A stretch of 6,438 bases of DNA, taken from contig CAYGZA010000350.1 in the NCBI GenBank assembly GCA_964354135.1, forward strand, positions 1 to 6,438, given 5' to 3'. The translations under genes were made by a program, and so were the position numbers. This document shows, in pieces, positions 1 through 5,856 of this stretch. How positions within the stretch are numbered: the stretch's first letter is position 1; every line of letters starts with the position of its first letter. The notes under the pieces were generated by a model. That model was given only the letters and a program-made list of their open reading frames with translations. It did not search any database and was not told where the DNA came from. The DNA comes from CAYGZA01 sp964354135. Its GTDB lineage: Bacteria > Planctomycetota > Planctomycetia > Pirellulales > Thermoguttaceae.

Positions 1-93
1 ATGGATTGGCAACGGATTGCCGCGCTGCTGGACCACCAGCCCGCCCTGCGGAAGCGCATGGCGGTGCTGAACCGCGCCCACGCCAAGGCGTAG
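1..93 (+). CDS. 3' end of an unidentified protein gene (partial)
   Basis: The first 30 codons form an open frame ending in TAG at 91-93. Codon third positions are almost all G or C (runs such as GCC GCG CTG CTG GAC CAC CAG), which matches the real genes here and argues that the stretch is coding. The peptide is short, basic and helical-looking (ends LNRAHAKA). The frame begins with ATG at base 1, but the window edge cuts whatever is upstream, so I treat this as the C-terminus of a longer protein rather than a 30-residue gene. No family can be recognised from so little. The HAD gene starts 70 nt downstream on the same strand, so the two could be co-transcribed. Confidence 0.5.
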   Translation: MDWQRIAALLDHQPALRKRMAVLNRAHAKA

Positions 94-163
94 CACCTGA
101 CGCGGTGCCCGGCCGGCGTCGCCGCGCAGCGGACGGCGGAGTTTCGGAAGGATTCGAACCACC

Positions 164-892
164 ATGGGCTTGAAGTTCCCTTGCCCCGCGGGCAGCCTTC
201 CCCGGCCCGCCGGCGGCCTGCTCTTCGCCATGGGCAACGTCCTTTACGACGCGACCCTCTGGCGGCGATGGCTGCTGCAATTGGTCCGCCGCCTCGGCGT
301 CCGGACCGACTACCGCGGTTTCTTCGAGGCGTGGGAGCGGGATTATCTCGACGACGTGTACCGCGGCCGCCGCGAGTTCTGCGAGGCGATGCGGGCGTTC
401 CTGCTCTCGATGGGCCTCTTGCCCGCCCAGGTCGACGAGCTCGAAGCGGCGTGCCAGGCGCGGCGGCGGATGCTGGACGAGTCGGCCCGGCCGCTCCCCG
501 GCGTAAGGGGCACGTTGGCCCGGCTCCGTGCGGCCGGGCTTGCCCTGGCTGTGCTCGCCAATTCGGAGCACCGCTCTGCGGTCTTGGCGGAACAACTGGA
601 ACGATTCGGCCTGGGCAACGTCTTCTCGGCGGTGCTCTCCTCGGTCGACCTGGGACGGACCAAGCCCGATGCGCCGTGCTACCGGGCCGCCCTGGGCGCC
701 ATGAAGCTCCCCCCCGAGCAGGTCGCCTTCGTGGGGCACGACGCCGCGGAGCTGGCAGGCGCCGCCCGAGTGGGCATGATGACCATCGCCTTCAACTTCG
801 GCCCCGACGCCGTGGCCGACGTCTTCATCGCCCGCTTCGAGGAGCTCGTGGACGTCGTCGGCCGCGGCGCCAAGTATGCCGCCGCGGGTTAG
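164..892 (+). CDS. HAD-superfamily hydrolase-like protein with degenerate motif I (possible pseudoenzyme)
   Basis: This 242-residue protein has the layout of the HAD-IA (haloacid dehalogenase-like) subfamily: motif I at the N-terminus, a helical cap (about 33-110), then the Rossmann core. Motif II is LANS at 131-134, motif III is RTKPD at 165-169 with Lys167, and motif IV is FVGHDAAELAGA at 189-200. Family members normally use an Asp in motif I as the phosphoryl-accepting nucleophile, as in LLFDMGNVLYD. Here the matching stretch is LLFAMGNVLYD, with Ala22 (GCC at 227-229) in place of that Asp. Motif IV is also unusual: GHD..E instead of the common GD....D. The fold is clear but phosphatase or dehalogenase activity is doubtful, so a binding or regulatory role is possible. 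The ATG at 164 has a GGAAGG 11 nt upstream (147-152). It leaves an 18-residue Pro/Gly-rich extension before the first core strand, so the exact start is not certain. The substrate is unknown. Confidence 0.85.
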   Translation: MGLKFPCPAGSLPRPAGGLLFAMGNVLYDATLWRRWLLQLVRRLGVRTDYRGFFEAWERDYLDDVYRGRREFCEAMRAFLLSMGLLPAQVDELEAACQARRRMLDESARPLPGVRGTLARLRAAGLALAVLANSEHRSAVLAEQLERFGLGNVFSAVLSSVDLGRTKPDAPCYRAALGAMKLPPEQVAFVGHDAAELAGAARVGMMTIAFNFGPDAVADVFIARFEELVDVVGRGAKYAAAG

Positions 893-945
893 CCCGGCGC
901 CCCTCGCCTCTCACCGCTTTCAGCCAAAACAGGGTTTCCCGATCA

Positions 946-1031
946 CGGGAGGGCGAGGCTCCTGCCGAGCCGCACTTCTGGCCGCCAAGCTCGCGTTTTC
1001 TGCCCGGCTCGGCAGGAGCCTCGCCCTCCCG
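946..1031. repeat. GC-rich interspersed inverted repeat, 27-bp perfect arms
   Basis: Bases 946-972 (starting CGGGAGGGCGAGGCTCC) are exactly reverse-complementary to 1005-1031, with a 32-nt spacer. The element sits between the stop codons of two convergent genes (892 on plus, 1049 on minus), so it could also act as a two-way transcription stop, although no long T run follows either arm. Read in frame on the plus strand, the left arm gives REGEAPAEP, a peptide I associate with spurious ORFs across planctomycete genomes; that makes this one copy of a dispersed palindromic family. A short direct match, ATCACG, overlaps both outer edges (942-947 and 1034-1039). It may be a trace of insertion or chance. 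Confidence 0.85.
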
Positions 1032-1048
1032 GAATCACGCAACGTCGT

Positions 1049-2092
1049 TCAGCCGTACCCGCCGAACTCCCCGATCGCGTCGAACATCGCCAGGACGTTC
1101 TCAAGCGGCGTCTCCTCGAGGATCCAGTCGTGGCTGGCCCCGGCCACGTAGCCCCCGCCCGGCTTCATGATCCGGAGCACCTCCCGGGTCTTCTCCCGGA
1201 CCCGCTCGGGCGTTCCCTTGATAAGGACGTGGTGGGAGTCGATCGCCCCGTTCAATAGGATCTTGCCGCCGAACTCCGCCTTCAGCCGCCGCAGGTCCAT
1301 GCCCGCACACGAGGGCTGGATCGCGTGCAGGCCATCCAGCCCGATCTCGATCATCGCCGGGATCAGCCCGTAGAAGCCGCCGCAGCAGTGGAGCATGACC
1401 TTCAGACCGTACCGGTGCCCGAGGTCCACCAGCCGCGCCAGTTGCGGGAGCATGAAGCGGCGGAACATCGCCTCGCTCAAGAGCGGCCCGCGCTGGCTGC
1501 CGAAATCGTTGCCGATGAAGAAGACGTCGATCGCGTCCGCGGCGGCGTCGAAGACCCGCCGGCTCACGGCGGCGTAGTAATCGACCAGGTGCCGGACGAT
1601 CGCGTCGATCCACGGCGGATCGTCGTACATCCTCAGGTACATCGTCTCCATGCCCACCAGGTCGATCAGGTCGTGCCAGAAAGGCGACCAGTCGCCGCCG
1701 AGGACGGCATATTTCCCGCCCCAGGAGGCCGCCTCGCCGCGGATGTGGGAAACGTCCATCCACGCGGGATCAGGCCACGGGTAGCCGTGTATCCGGGCCG
1801 GCGCGGCGTCGGCCAAGGGATGGGACGTGGGCTGGCCATAGCCGATCCCCATCCGCTCAATGCCGAAGACCGTCCGCGAGGTCGCTCCCGGCGAAAGCGG
1901 CACTTCCGGCCCCGCGTAGCGGGCGAACACCCGGCGGAAATCGTCTCCGAGCCGCACCCGCAGGCCCTCGTCGTCCAAGCCCAACGTCCGTTTGGCGTTG
2001 GCCCAGAACTCGGTGGACGCGCCGCACCAGGCGGGCACCCGATCCGGCTCCCGGTGCTCAAACGCGGTCAAGACACGTTCGCGCGGCGTCAT
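1049..2092 (-). CDS. Uroporphyrinogen decarboxylase (URO-D) superfamily protein, MtaA-like
   Basis: The 347-residue protein has the marks of the URO-D/MtaA/CmuA TIM-barrel superfamily. It opens with MTPRERVLTAFEHREPDRVP (1-20). It has a mid-protein strand with FFIGNDFGSQ (191-200), then KVMLHCCGG (231-239), the GLDGLHAIQP strand (251-260), a KILLNGAID strand (277-285), and a C-terminal GGYVAGASHDW...ETPLENVLAMFDA. In the methyltransferase branch (MtaA, MtbA) an HxC motif and a later Cys bind zinc. Here His235 and Cys237 match HxC, but the late Cys position reads Ser320-His321. This looks like the large uncharacterised branch rather than HemE of haem synthesis, and a corrinoid-linked methyl transfer role is only a guess. 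The gene stands alone on its strand, with a non-coding leader of at least 160 nt that carries short repeats. It converges on the HAD gene across an inverted repeat. Confidence 0.9.
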   Translation of the reverse strand: MTPRERVLTAFEHREPDRVPAWCGASTEFWANAKRTLGLDDEGLRVRLGDDFRRVFARYAGPEVPLSPGATSRTVFGIERMGIGYGQPTSHPLADAAPARIHGYPWPDPAWMDVSHIRGEAASWGGKYAVLGGDWSPFWHDLIDLVGMETMYLRMYDDPPWIDAIVRHLVDYYAAVSRRVFDAAADAIDVFFIGNDFGSQRGPLLSEAMFRRFMLPQLARLVDLGHRYGLKVMLHCCGGFYGLIPAMIEIGLDGLHAIQPSCAGMDLRRLKAEFGGKILLNGAIDSHHVLIKGTPERVREKTREVLRIMKPGGGYVAGASHDWILEETPLENVLAMFDAIGEFGGYG

Positions 2093-2098
2093 GGGAAG

Positions 2099-2104
2099 TC
2101 CTTT
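2099..2104 (-). promoter_or_regulatory. Ribosome binding site fixing the URO-D start
   Basis: On the minus strand AAAGGA lies 6 nt before the ATG at 2092. The in-frame TTG at 2107 lies upstream of this site and would place it inside the coding region, so the ATG is preferred. It also gives the usual MTPRERV family start. Confidence 0.75.
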
Positions 2105-2124
2105 CAAGAGGATGCCTTGAGCGA

Positions 2125-2159
2125 TCGGCTATCAGCTTTCAGCAGTCGGCTTTCAGCAG
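2125..2159. repeat. Short degenerate tandem repeat (GCTGAAA/GCTGATA type)
   Basis: TCGGCT...TTTCAGCAG occurs at 2125-2145 with an ATCAGCT insertion, and again at 2146-2159 without it. On the minus strand this reads as degenerate 7-base units, GCTGAAA and GCTGATA. It falls in the presumed 5' leader of the URO-D gene. I know similar units as dispersed intergenic repeats in planctomycetes; no function is evident. Confidence 0.6.
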
Positions 2160-2253
2160 CCAGAGCGCGTGAAGTAAACACTTTCGTGGGGGTTCGTTGA
2201 CAGCGAGAGGGCGTATGGAGCGGCCGGCTGGAATTCGTTCTGTTCATCCCGTA

Positions 2254-2282
2254 CTTCTAGCGCGATCGCCACACCTTGTCCA
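2254..2282 (-). promoter_or_regulatory. Candidate sigma-70-type promoter for the URO-D gene
   Basis: On the minus strand TGGACA (2282-2277) and TAGAAG (2259-2254) are separated by 17 nt. They match 5 of 6 and 4 of 6 of the TTGACA and TATAAT consensus. This would give a leader of roughly 150 nt before the ATG at 2092. It was found by eye, and the -10 match is modest. Confidence 0.35.
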
Positions 2283-2517
2283 GCCACCTTGAATGCTTCT
2301 GGACTGACTTTGGGATTCCTTCACAGGCTCTCAGCCCTCAGGCACGCGGCACAAACGAGTCTGCGACACCGGCCATCTACAACGCTACCGCTCCGAAGAG
2401 GGGACGCCGCCGGGCACCCCACCGTGCCGGCCTGCAGAACGGAACGCACTGATCGCACCCGGCATCGGATTGCAGTACACTTTCATGGAGGGGCAGGTGT
2501 GCGCTGCCCTGTGCCTC
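2283..2517. other. Gene-free stretch between URO-D promoter region and tRNA-Leu
   Basis: I see no credible gene here. Open frames crossing it lack a ribosome binding site, are rich in Arg, Pro and Thr without any domain pattern, and in one case run into the tRNA. No hairpin or repeat of note was found. Confidence 0.5.
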
Positions 2518-2526
2518 TGCTAGAAT
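2518..2526 (+). promoter_or_regulatory. Extended -10-like element upstream of tRNA-Leu
   Basis: TGCTAGAAT matches an extended -10 (TGnTATAAT) in all but one base. It lies about 95 nt before the tRNA, which would leave a leader of around 90 nt for RNase P to remove. No convincing -35 sits 16-18 nt upstream. Confidence 0.35.
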
Positions 2527-2619
2527 CCCCCGGCAGCAGAGGAACCTTGGCTTGCGGCCCATTGGGACTGCCGGTGCCGGCCCCGCTTAGGCGCGCTATG
2601 GGCCGTTGGGCTGCGAGCC

Positions 2620-2702
<83 letters not shown>

Positions 2703-2796
2703 TCTCTAGGAAAGAAAAGGACTTGCAGTTCTCCAGAACGGGAGGCTAGCGGGCAAAGGCCAGCGGTTTTCGCTTTCCCCGAACTACTGAACATTG

Positions 2797-2817
2797 CGGA
2801 GGGTCGATCCGTTTTTT
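2797..2817 (+). terminator. Weak hairpin plus T6 downstream of tRNA-Leu
   Basis: CGGA (2797-2800) can pair with TCCG (2808-2811) across a 7-nt loop, followed directly by TTTTTT (2812-2817). The stem is only 4 bp, so this is a marginal intrinsic terminator. It is the only T run in the right place, about 95 nt after the tRNA. Confidence 0.3.
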
Positions 2818-2820
2818 GAT

Positions 2821-2913
2821 GGTCACCGATGAGCGACAACCGAGTTTGTCGGTCACAAAACGCGTTTCATGAGCGACAAGACGTGTTGTCGCTCGCCGAT
2901 GAGCAACAACCGA
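2821..2913. repeat. Cluster of hairpin-forming GAGCGACAA repeats
   Basis: GAGCGACAA occurs at 2831-2839 and 2871-2879, and GAGCAACAA at 2901-2909. The first two are each followed, after exactly 6 nt, by an inverted partner: TTGTCGGTC (2846-2854, one mismatch) and TTGTCGCTC (2886-2894, perfect). The bases around the first and third copies also match in direct orientation (2821-2843 against 2891-2913, 20 of 23 identical). So there are two hairpins 40 nt apart plus a third half-site. They lie between tRNA-Leu and the oppositely oriented secretin-like gene. Confidence 0.75.
2871..2894 (-). terminator. Candidate hairpin terminator of the sigma/HEAT/secretin operon
   Basis: A perfect 9-bp stem (GAGCGACAA/TTGTCGCTC) with a 6-nt loop starts 35 nt past the TAG stop of the secretin-like gene. 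No strong T run follows on the minus strand, only GTTTTG some 10 nt on. It may therefore slow polymerase or protect the 3' end rather than be a classic intrinsic terminator. It is symmetric and could act on the plus strand too. Confidence 0.4.
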
Positions 2914-2928
2914 TGCCCTTCGCTCCCC

Positions 2929-4320
2929 CTACTTCGCCGTGACCTCGACGAAGAGGTACAACTGCGGGCCGCCGGCGCCCTCTTGCGCGGCGGCGCCCGG
3001 CTCCAGGGTCAGACCTCCGACCAGCACGGGTGAACCCAATGGAACGCGCAACGTCGTGGCCAACTGCTGCGCCACGAGGTTGACGCGATCCAGGCTCAGC
3101 GTCTGCTGCCGGGCCGGGGCCGGCTTGCCCTCCTCGGTCTTGCCGCCCATGGTCTGGCTGGAGAGGAAGGGGAACGGCGCCGGGGCCTCGTCGGTCCGGG
3201 TGACGAAGCTCTGAACGTCGAGCACGGCGGCCCGGGCCTTGGGCAGGAGCTGCGGAGTGACCTGCAGCAGGACGCCGATCTGCGGGGTGCTGACGATGGG
3301 CTGGTAGCCCGGCTCGCTGCCCACCACCGGGATCGCGCTTAGGACCACGGACCGGCACCGCCCCGAGACGACGTGGACCGTCTGGCCGTCGAAACAGGAG
3401 ATCTGTCCCTGATACCCCTTGACCTTCGCGGCCAGGTCGTCGAGCGCGGCCCGGTCGATGCCGCCCTTCGTCTGCCCGCGCGTGAGCTGGTTGACCTGTT
3501 TCGTATCAAGAAAGAGCCACGTGGCACGAACGGTGACCGTCTGCTGGCCATCGCTGGCCTCGCGCAGATCGCGAAGCAGGGTCTCGATCTTCTTGTGAAT
3601 CGCCGCGGTCTGGCTGATCACCAACATCCCGCCGAGCGGGGCGATGCTGCCGCGTCCACCCGTGTTTTCCCAGCTCTCCGGCTCAATGGTTGACTGGATG
3701 GCATCGATCAGGGTATCGAAGTCGAATCCCGCACCCACGGATTGCGGCACAAGGTGCGTGGCCGGCGTGCCCGCGCGGCTGCGTTCGATTGGGGGGCGTT
3801 GTGGCGGCTTGACACCGGCGCGCGGGGGCAACGGATCGGCCTGGCCCGGGTTCTCCTGAGTATTGAACATCCCGCCGCCCATGCCGCCCATGCCTCCCCC
3901 CCCGCCGCCGCCCATACCTCCCCCGCTGCCGCTGCCGCCCATGCCTCCGCTGCCACTCCCGCCTCCCATGCCGCCACCCGCCGGACCGATCCCGTATCCG
4001 TATTGTCCGTAATAGGGGTATCCGCCGATGCTCACCCCGGGAACCTGCGTGCCGCGGAAGTGGTACGAAGGTATCACCAAGACCAGGTCAGTCACATTGT
4101 AGACGAGAACGATGAGCGGTTCTTCCCGGTCTCCCTCTTCTGGGGCGGCCTTCTGCGCCGGTTTCTGTTGGGCCGCCGGTTTGATCTCGGCCGACGGGGC
4201 CGGACCCGGCTGCTGGGCCGACGCGATCACTGCCAGCGAGATCCACAACCCCAGGGCTCCCCAGACCCAGGGCGCGCTCGGGCCCGCAAGACGACCCACG
4301 GATTGAACTTGGCACCGCAT
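2929..4320 (-). CDS. Secretin-like (type II/III secretion superfamily) exported protein with Gly/Met-rich insert
   Basis: This 463-residue protein is probably exported to the periplasm or outer membrane. Residues 1-35 form a signal peptide: basic start, hydrophobic core WVWGALGLWISLAVIA, likely cleavage after ASA35. A short domain follows (REEPLIVLVYNVTDLVLVIP, about 66-84) that resembles the N-terminal ring-building domains of secretins. Then come a Tyr/Gly stretch and a Gly/Met/Ser low-complexity region (114-151), and a second ring-domain-like unit (FDTLIDAIQSTI...MLVISQTAAIHKKIETLLRDL, 200-252). The C-terminal part has secretin-core-like strands: GVLLQVTPQL (349-358), AAVLDVQSFV (364-373), GSPVLVGGLTLE (429-440) and the ending LYLFVEVTAK, where secretins often have ELLIFITPR. 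The usual VPxLGxIPxLGxLF segment is absent and the whole is shorter than typical secretins, so pore formation is not assured. It is last in a three-gene operon, 2 nt after the HEAT-like gene. Confidence 0.8.
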   Translation of the reverse strand: MRCQVQSVGRLAGPSAPWVWGALGLWISLAVIASAQQPGPAPSAEIKPAAQQKPAQKAAPEEGDREEPLIVLVYNVTDLVLVIPSYHFRGTQVPGVSIGGYPYYGQYGYGIGPAGGGMGGGSGSGGMGGSGSGGGMGGGGGGGMGGMGGGMFNTQENPGQADPLPPRAGVKPPQRPPIERSRAGTPATHLVPQSVGAGFDFDTLIDAIQSTIEPESWENTGGRGSIAPLGGMLVISQTAAIHKKIETLLRDLREASDGQQTVTVRATWLFLDTKQVNQLTRGQTKGGIDRAALDDLAAKVKGYQGQISCFDGQTVHVVSGRCRSVVLSAIPVVGSEPGYQPIVSTPQIGVLLQVTPQLLPKARAAVLDVQSFVTRTDEAPAPFPFLSSQTMGGKTEEGKPAPARQQTLSLDRVNLVAQQLATTLRVPLGSPVLVGGLTLEPGAAAQEGAGGPQLYLFVEVTAK

Positions 4321-4322
4321 GA

Positions 4323-5333
4323 TCAAGACCTCCACTGGGACGAGTTTTGGAACTGACGTTTCGCATTCCACAACGTTGCGGCAAGGGACACTTCGCGCTC
4401 CGCATTTTCCAGGAACCGTCTTGCCGAATCCTCAGAGCTCGACAAGAGCGCGACGAGCGCTTCCTGGCGATACGCGCCGCGGAGGACCATCTCGATCAGA
4501 CGCCGAGAGACCTCCGGCTCGTTCAAGCCCCCCAGGACCCGGGCGGCCGCCATTCGCTCGTCGCGCCCCGGCGCGTGCAGGAGCCTGAAGAGCGTCTCCA
4601 CCGGGACGTAGGCCGCGCGCTTGACCGACTCCATCGCCGCGGCTGACGTCTTCGGATCCTGGACCCGCTCGAGGAAGGTCCGCAGTGATTCCGGGTCGTC
4701 GCGCTCCAGGAGCATCGCCAACAGTTCCCGCTGCAACTGGGGCTCCTGCTCCTGGCGGGCCAACTTCGCGATGGCTCCGCTGTCGGACCGCCGTGCCAGG
4801 GCCCGCACGGCATCGGCATGGCTGCCACGATCCTCAGCAGGCCGCGACGGCGGGCGAGGCGGCTCCTCTCGCACCGGTCTCCGCGGGCGGTGCCCTTCTT
4901 GCTGCCGGATGATAGCGGCCAACAAAACCCGCTCGCGGGCCGTGGGCGGGCGGGGGGCGAACGCGTCGGCGGCGACCGTATCGGGGTCTTGAGCCAGCGC
5001 GGGTGCGGGCCCCGGCAAGGGCCGCACCGCGGGACCGGACCGCGGCGCCTGCTGGAGGGCCAGCTCAGGCGGACCGGGCCGCTTCTCCGCCTCGCGGTGG
5101 CTGCGGCCCCAGATTGCCAGCCCAACGGCCAAAAGGACCACGGCCGCAACGGCCAGGACTGCTGCCGCCGGCGCGACCCACCTCCGCCGCTGCGATGCCT
5201 GCGCGCTCTGCGACGACCACTCGCGCCGCAGCCGTTCCACGGCCTCCGCCGGGGGCTCCGGCCAACGGGCTCCGGACAGCAGCCGGTCGAGCGGGTCGCG
5301 CCCCGGGTCGCCTTGTTCCGGGTTCCAGCTCAT
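4323..5333 (-). CDS. Single-pass membrane protein with HEAT-like helical repeats; candidate anti-sigma factor
   Basis: The 336-residue protein starts 1 nt after the stop of the ECF sigma gene, the usual place for its anti-sigma factor. Residues 1-51 are hydrophilic and predicted cytoplasmic (DPLDRLLSGARWPEPPAEAVERLRREW at 13-39). A single hydrophobic span follows (52-75, WVAPAAAVLAVAAVVLLAVGLAIW), then a Pro/Arg/Ala-rich linker (about 80-170). From about 171 to 320 there are paired amphipathic helices such as ADAVRALARRSDSGAIAKLA, QRELLAMLLERDDPESLRTFLERV and RMAAARVLGGLNEPEVSRRLIEMVLRG, which look like HEAT/ARM-type repeats on the far side of the membrane. There is no HxxxCxxC zinc motif, so it is not a classic zinc-binding anti-sigma factor, and that role is inferred from position and topology only. 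The ATG at 5333 is chosen over an in-frame GTG at 5369, which would overlap the sigma gene. No strong ribosome binding site is seen, which fits coupling to the sigma gene. Confidence 0.75.
   Translation of the reverse strand: MSWNPEQGDPGRDPLDRLLSGARWPEPPAEAVERLRREWSSQSAQASQRRRWVAPAAAVLAVAAVVLLAVGLAIWGRSHREAEKRPGPPELALQQAPRSGPAVRPLPGPAPALAQDPDTVAADAFAPRPPTARERVLLAAIIRQQEGHRPRRPVREEPPRPPSRPAEDRGSHADAVRALARRSDSGAIAKLARQEQEPQLQRELLAMLLERDDPESLRTFLERVQDPKTSAAAMESVKRAAYVPVETLFRLLHAPGRDERMAAARVLGGLNEPEVSRRLIEMVLRGAYRQEALVALLSSSEDSARRFLENAEREVSLAATLWNAKRQFQNSSQWRS
4329..4333 (-). promoter_or_regulatory. Ribosome binding site fixing the secretin-like start
   Basis: GGAGG on the minus strand lies 8 nt before the ATG at 4320, inside the last codons of the upstream gene. 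The in-frame ATG at 4371 would put 17 extra residues ahead of the signal peptide and overlap the upstream gene. The 4320 start is clearly better. Confidence 0.8.
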
Positions 5334-5334
5334 C

Positions 5335-5856
5335 TCATTTCTCGACAAGATACGGGGCCAACTCGGCACGCAACCGGGTCCGGGCGTGGTGCAGGTTTGC
5401 GTGTACGCTGGACTCGCTGATGCCGAGCACTTCCGCCACCTCGCGCGGCGACAACTGCTCGCAGGTCACCAGCACCAGCACCTCCCTCTGCCGCGGCGGA
5501 AGCGCCGAGATCCGCTGGGCAACCAACTCGCTTAACTCGCCCTCCAGCACGGCCGCGGCCGGGTCTTCGGCTCGGGGATCGGCCAAGTCTGGACTTACCA
5601 CGGCCACCGCGCCGCGGCGCCTGACTGCGGCCGTGTGGTCGCGAAACGCGCGGACGATAATCGCGAACAGCCACGTGCCGAACTGCGACTGGCCGCGGAA
5701 CGTGTGGATCCCCCGGGCCGCTCGGCAAAGCGCCTCCTGCACGATCTCCTCGGCCAAGTCCACCCGTCCCGTCAGGCGCACGGCGAACCGAAGCGCACCG
5801 GGCAAATGCTCCAGCACCAGCCGGTCGAGCAGGTCTCGGTCGCCTGAGAGTGCCAT
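5335..5856 (-). CDS. ECF-family RNA polymerase sigma-70 factor
   Basis: The 173-residue protein has the two-domain build of extracytoplasmic-function sigma factors. Region 2 spans about 10-80: DLAEEIVQEALCRAARGIHTFRG (33-55) is the core-binding part, and SQFGTWLFAIIVRAFRDH (57-74) the -10 recognition part. A variable linker runs 81-108. Region 4 (about 109-170) has ALPPRQREVLVLV (118-130), then the helix-turn-helix LSPREVAEVLGISESSVHANLHHARTRLR (135-163) that reads the -35 element. Length is normal and no extra C-terminal domain is present. It is first in the operon, 1 nt ahead of the membrane HEAT-like gene. Its target promoters cannot be read from this window. The ATG at 5856 is supported by AGAGG 9 nt upstream (5870-5866). 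Confidence 0.95.
   Translation of the reverse strand: MALSGDRDLLDRLVLEHLPGALRFAVRLTGRVDLAEEIVQEALCRAARGIHTFRGQSQFGTWLFAIIVRAFRDHTAAVRRRGAVAVVSPDLADPRAEDPAAAVLEGELSELVAQRISALPPRQREVLVLVTCEQLSPREVAEVLGISESSVHANLHHARTRLRAELAPYLVEK

Noticed and set aside
227..229. Calling the HAD gene a pseudogene because of the Asp-to-Ala change
   Set aside because: The frame is intact over 242 codons with conserved motifs II and III and normal codon use, so a retained non-catalytic protein is the simpler reading.
946..1031. Complete insertion sequence
   Set aside because: Only 32 nt lie between the arms, so there is no room for a transposase; at most it is a non-autonomous repeat.
876..1151. Plus-strand open frame across the inverted repeat
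   Set aside because: It is a readthrough of the GC-rich repeat and then antisense to the URO-D gene; the RGSCRAA and RSLALP segments are the repeat arms translated.
181..1170. Long plus-strand frame overlapping the HAD gene
   Set aside because: It is a shifted-frame shadow with Arg/Pro/Gly-rich sequence. The HAD motifs are in the other frame.
2821..2913. CRISPR array
   Set aside because: There are only two to three units, they are hairpins with 6-nt loops, the spacing is irregular, and no cas genes are present.
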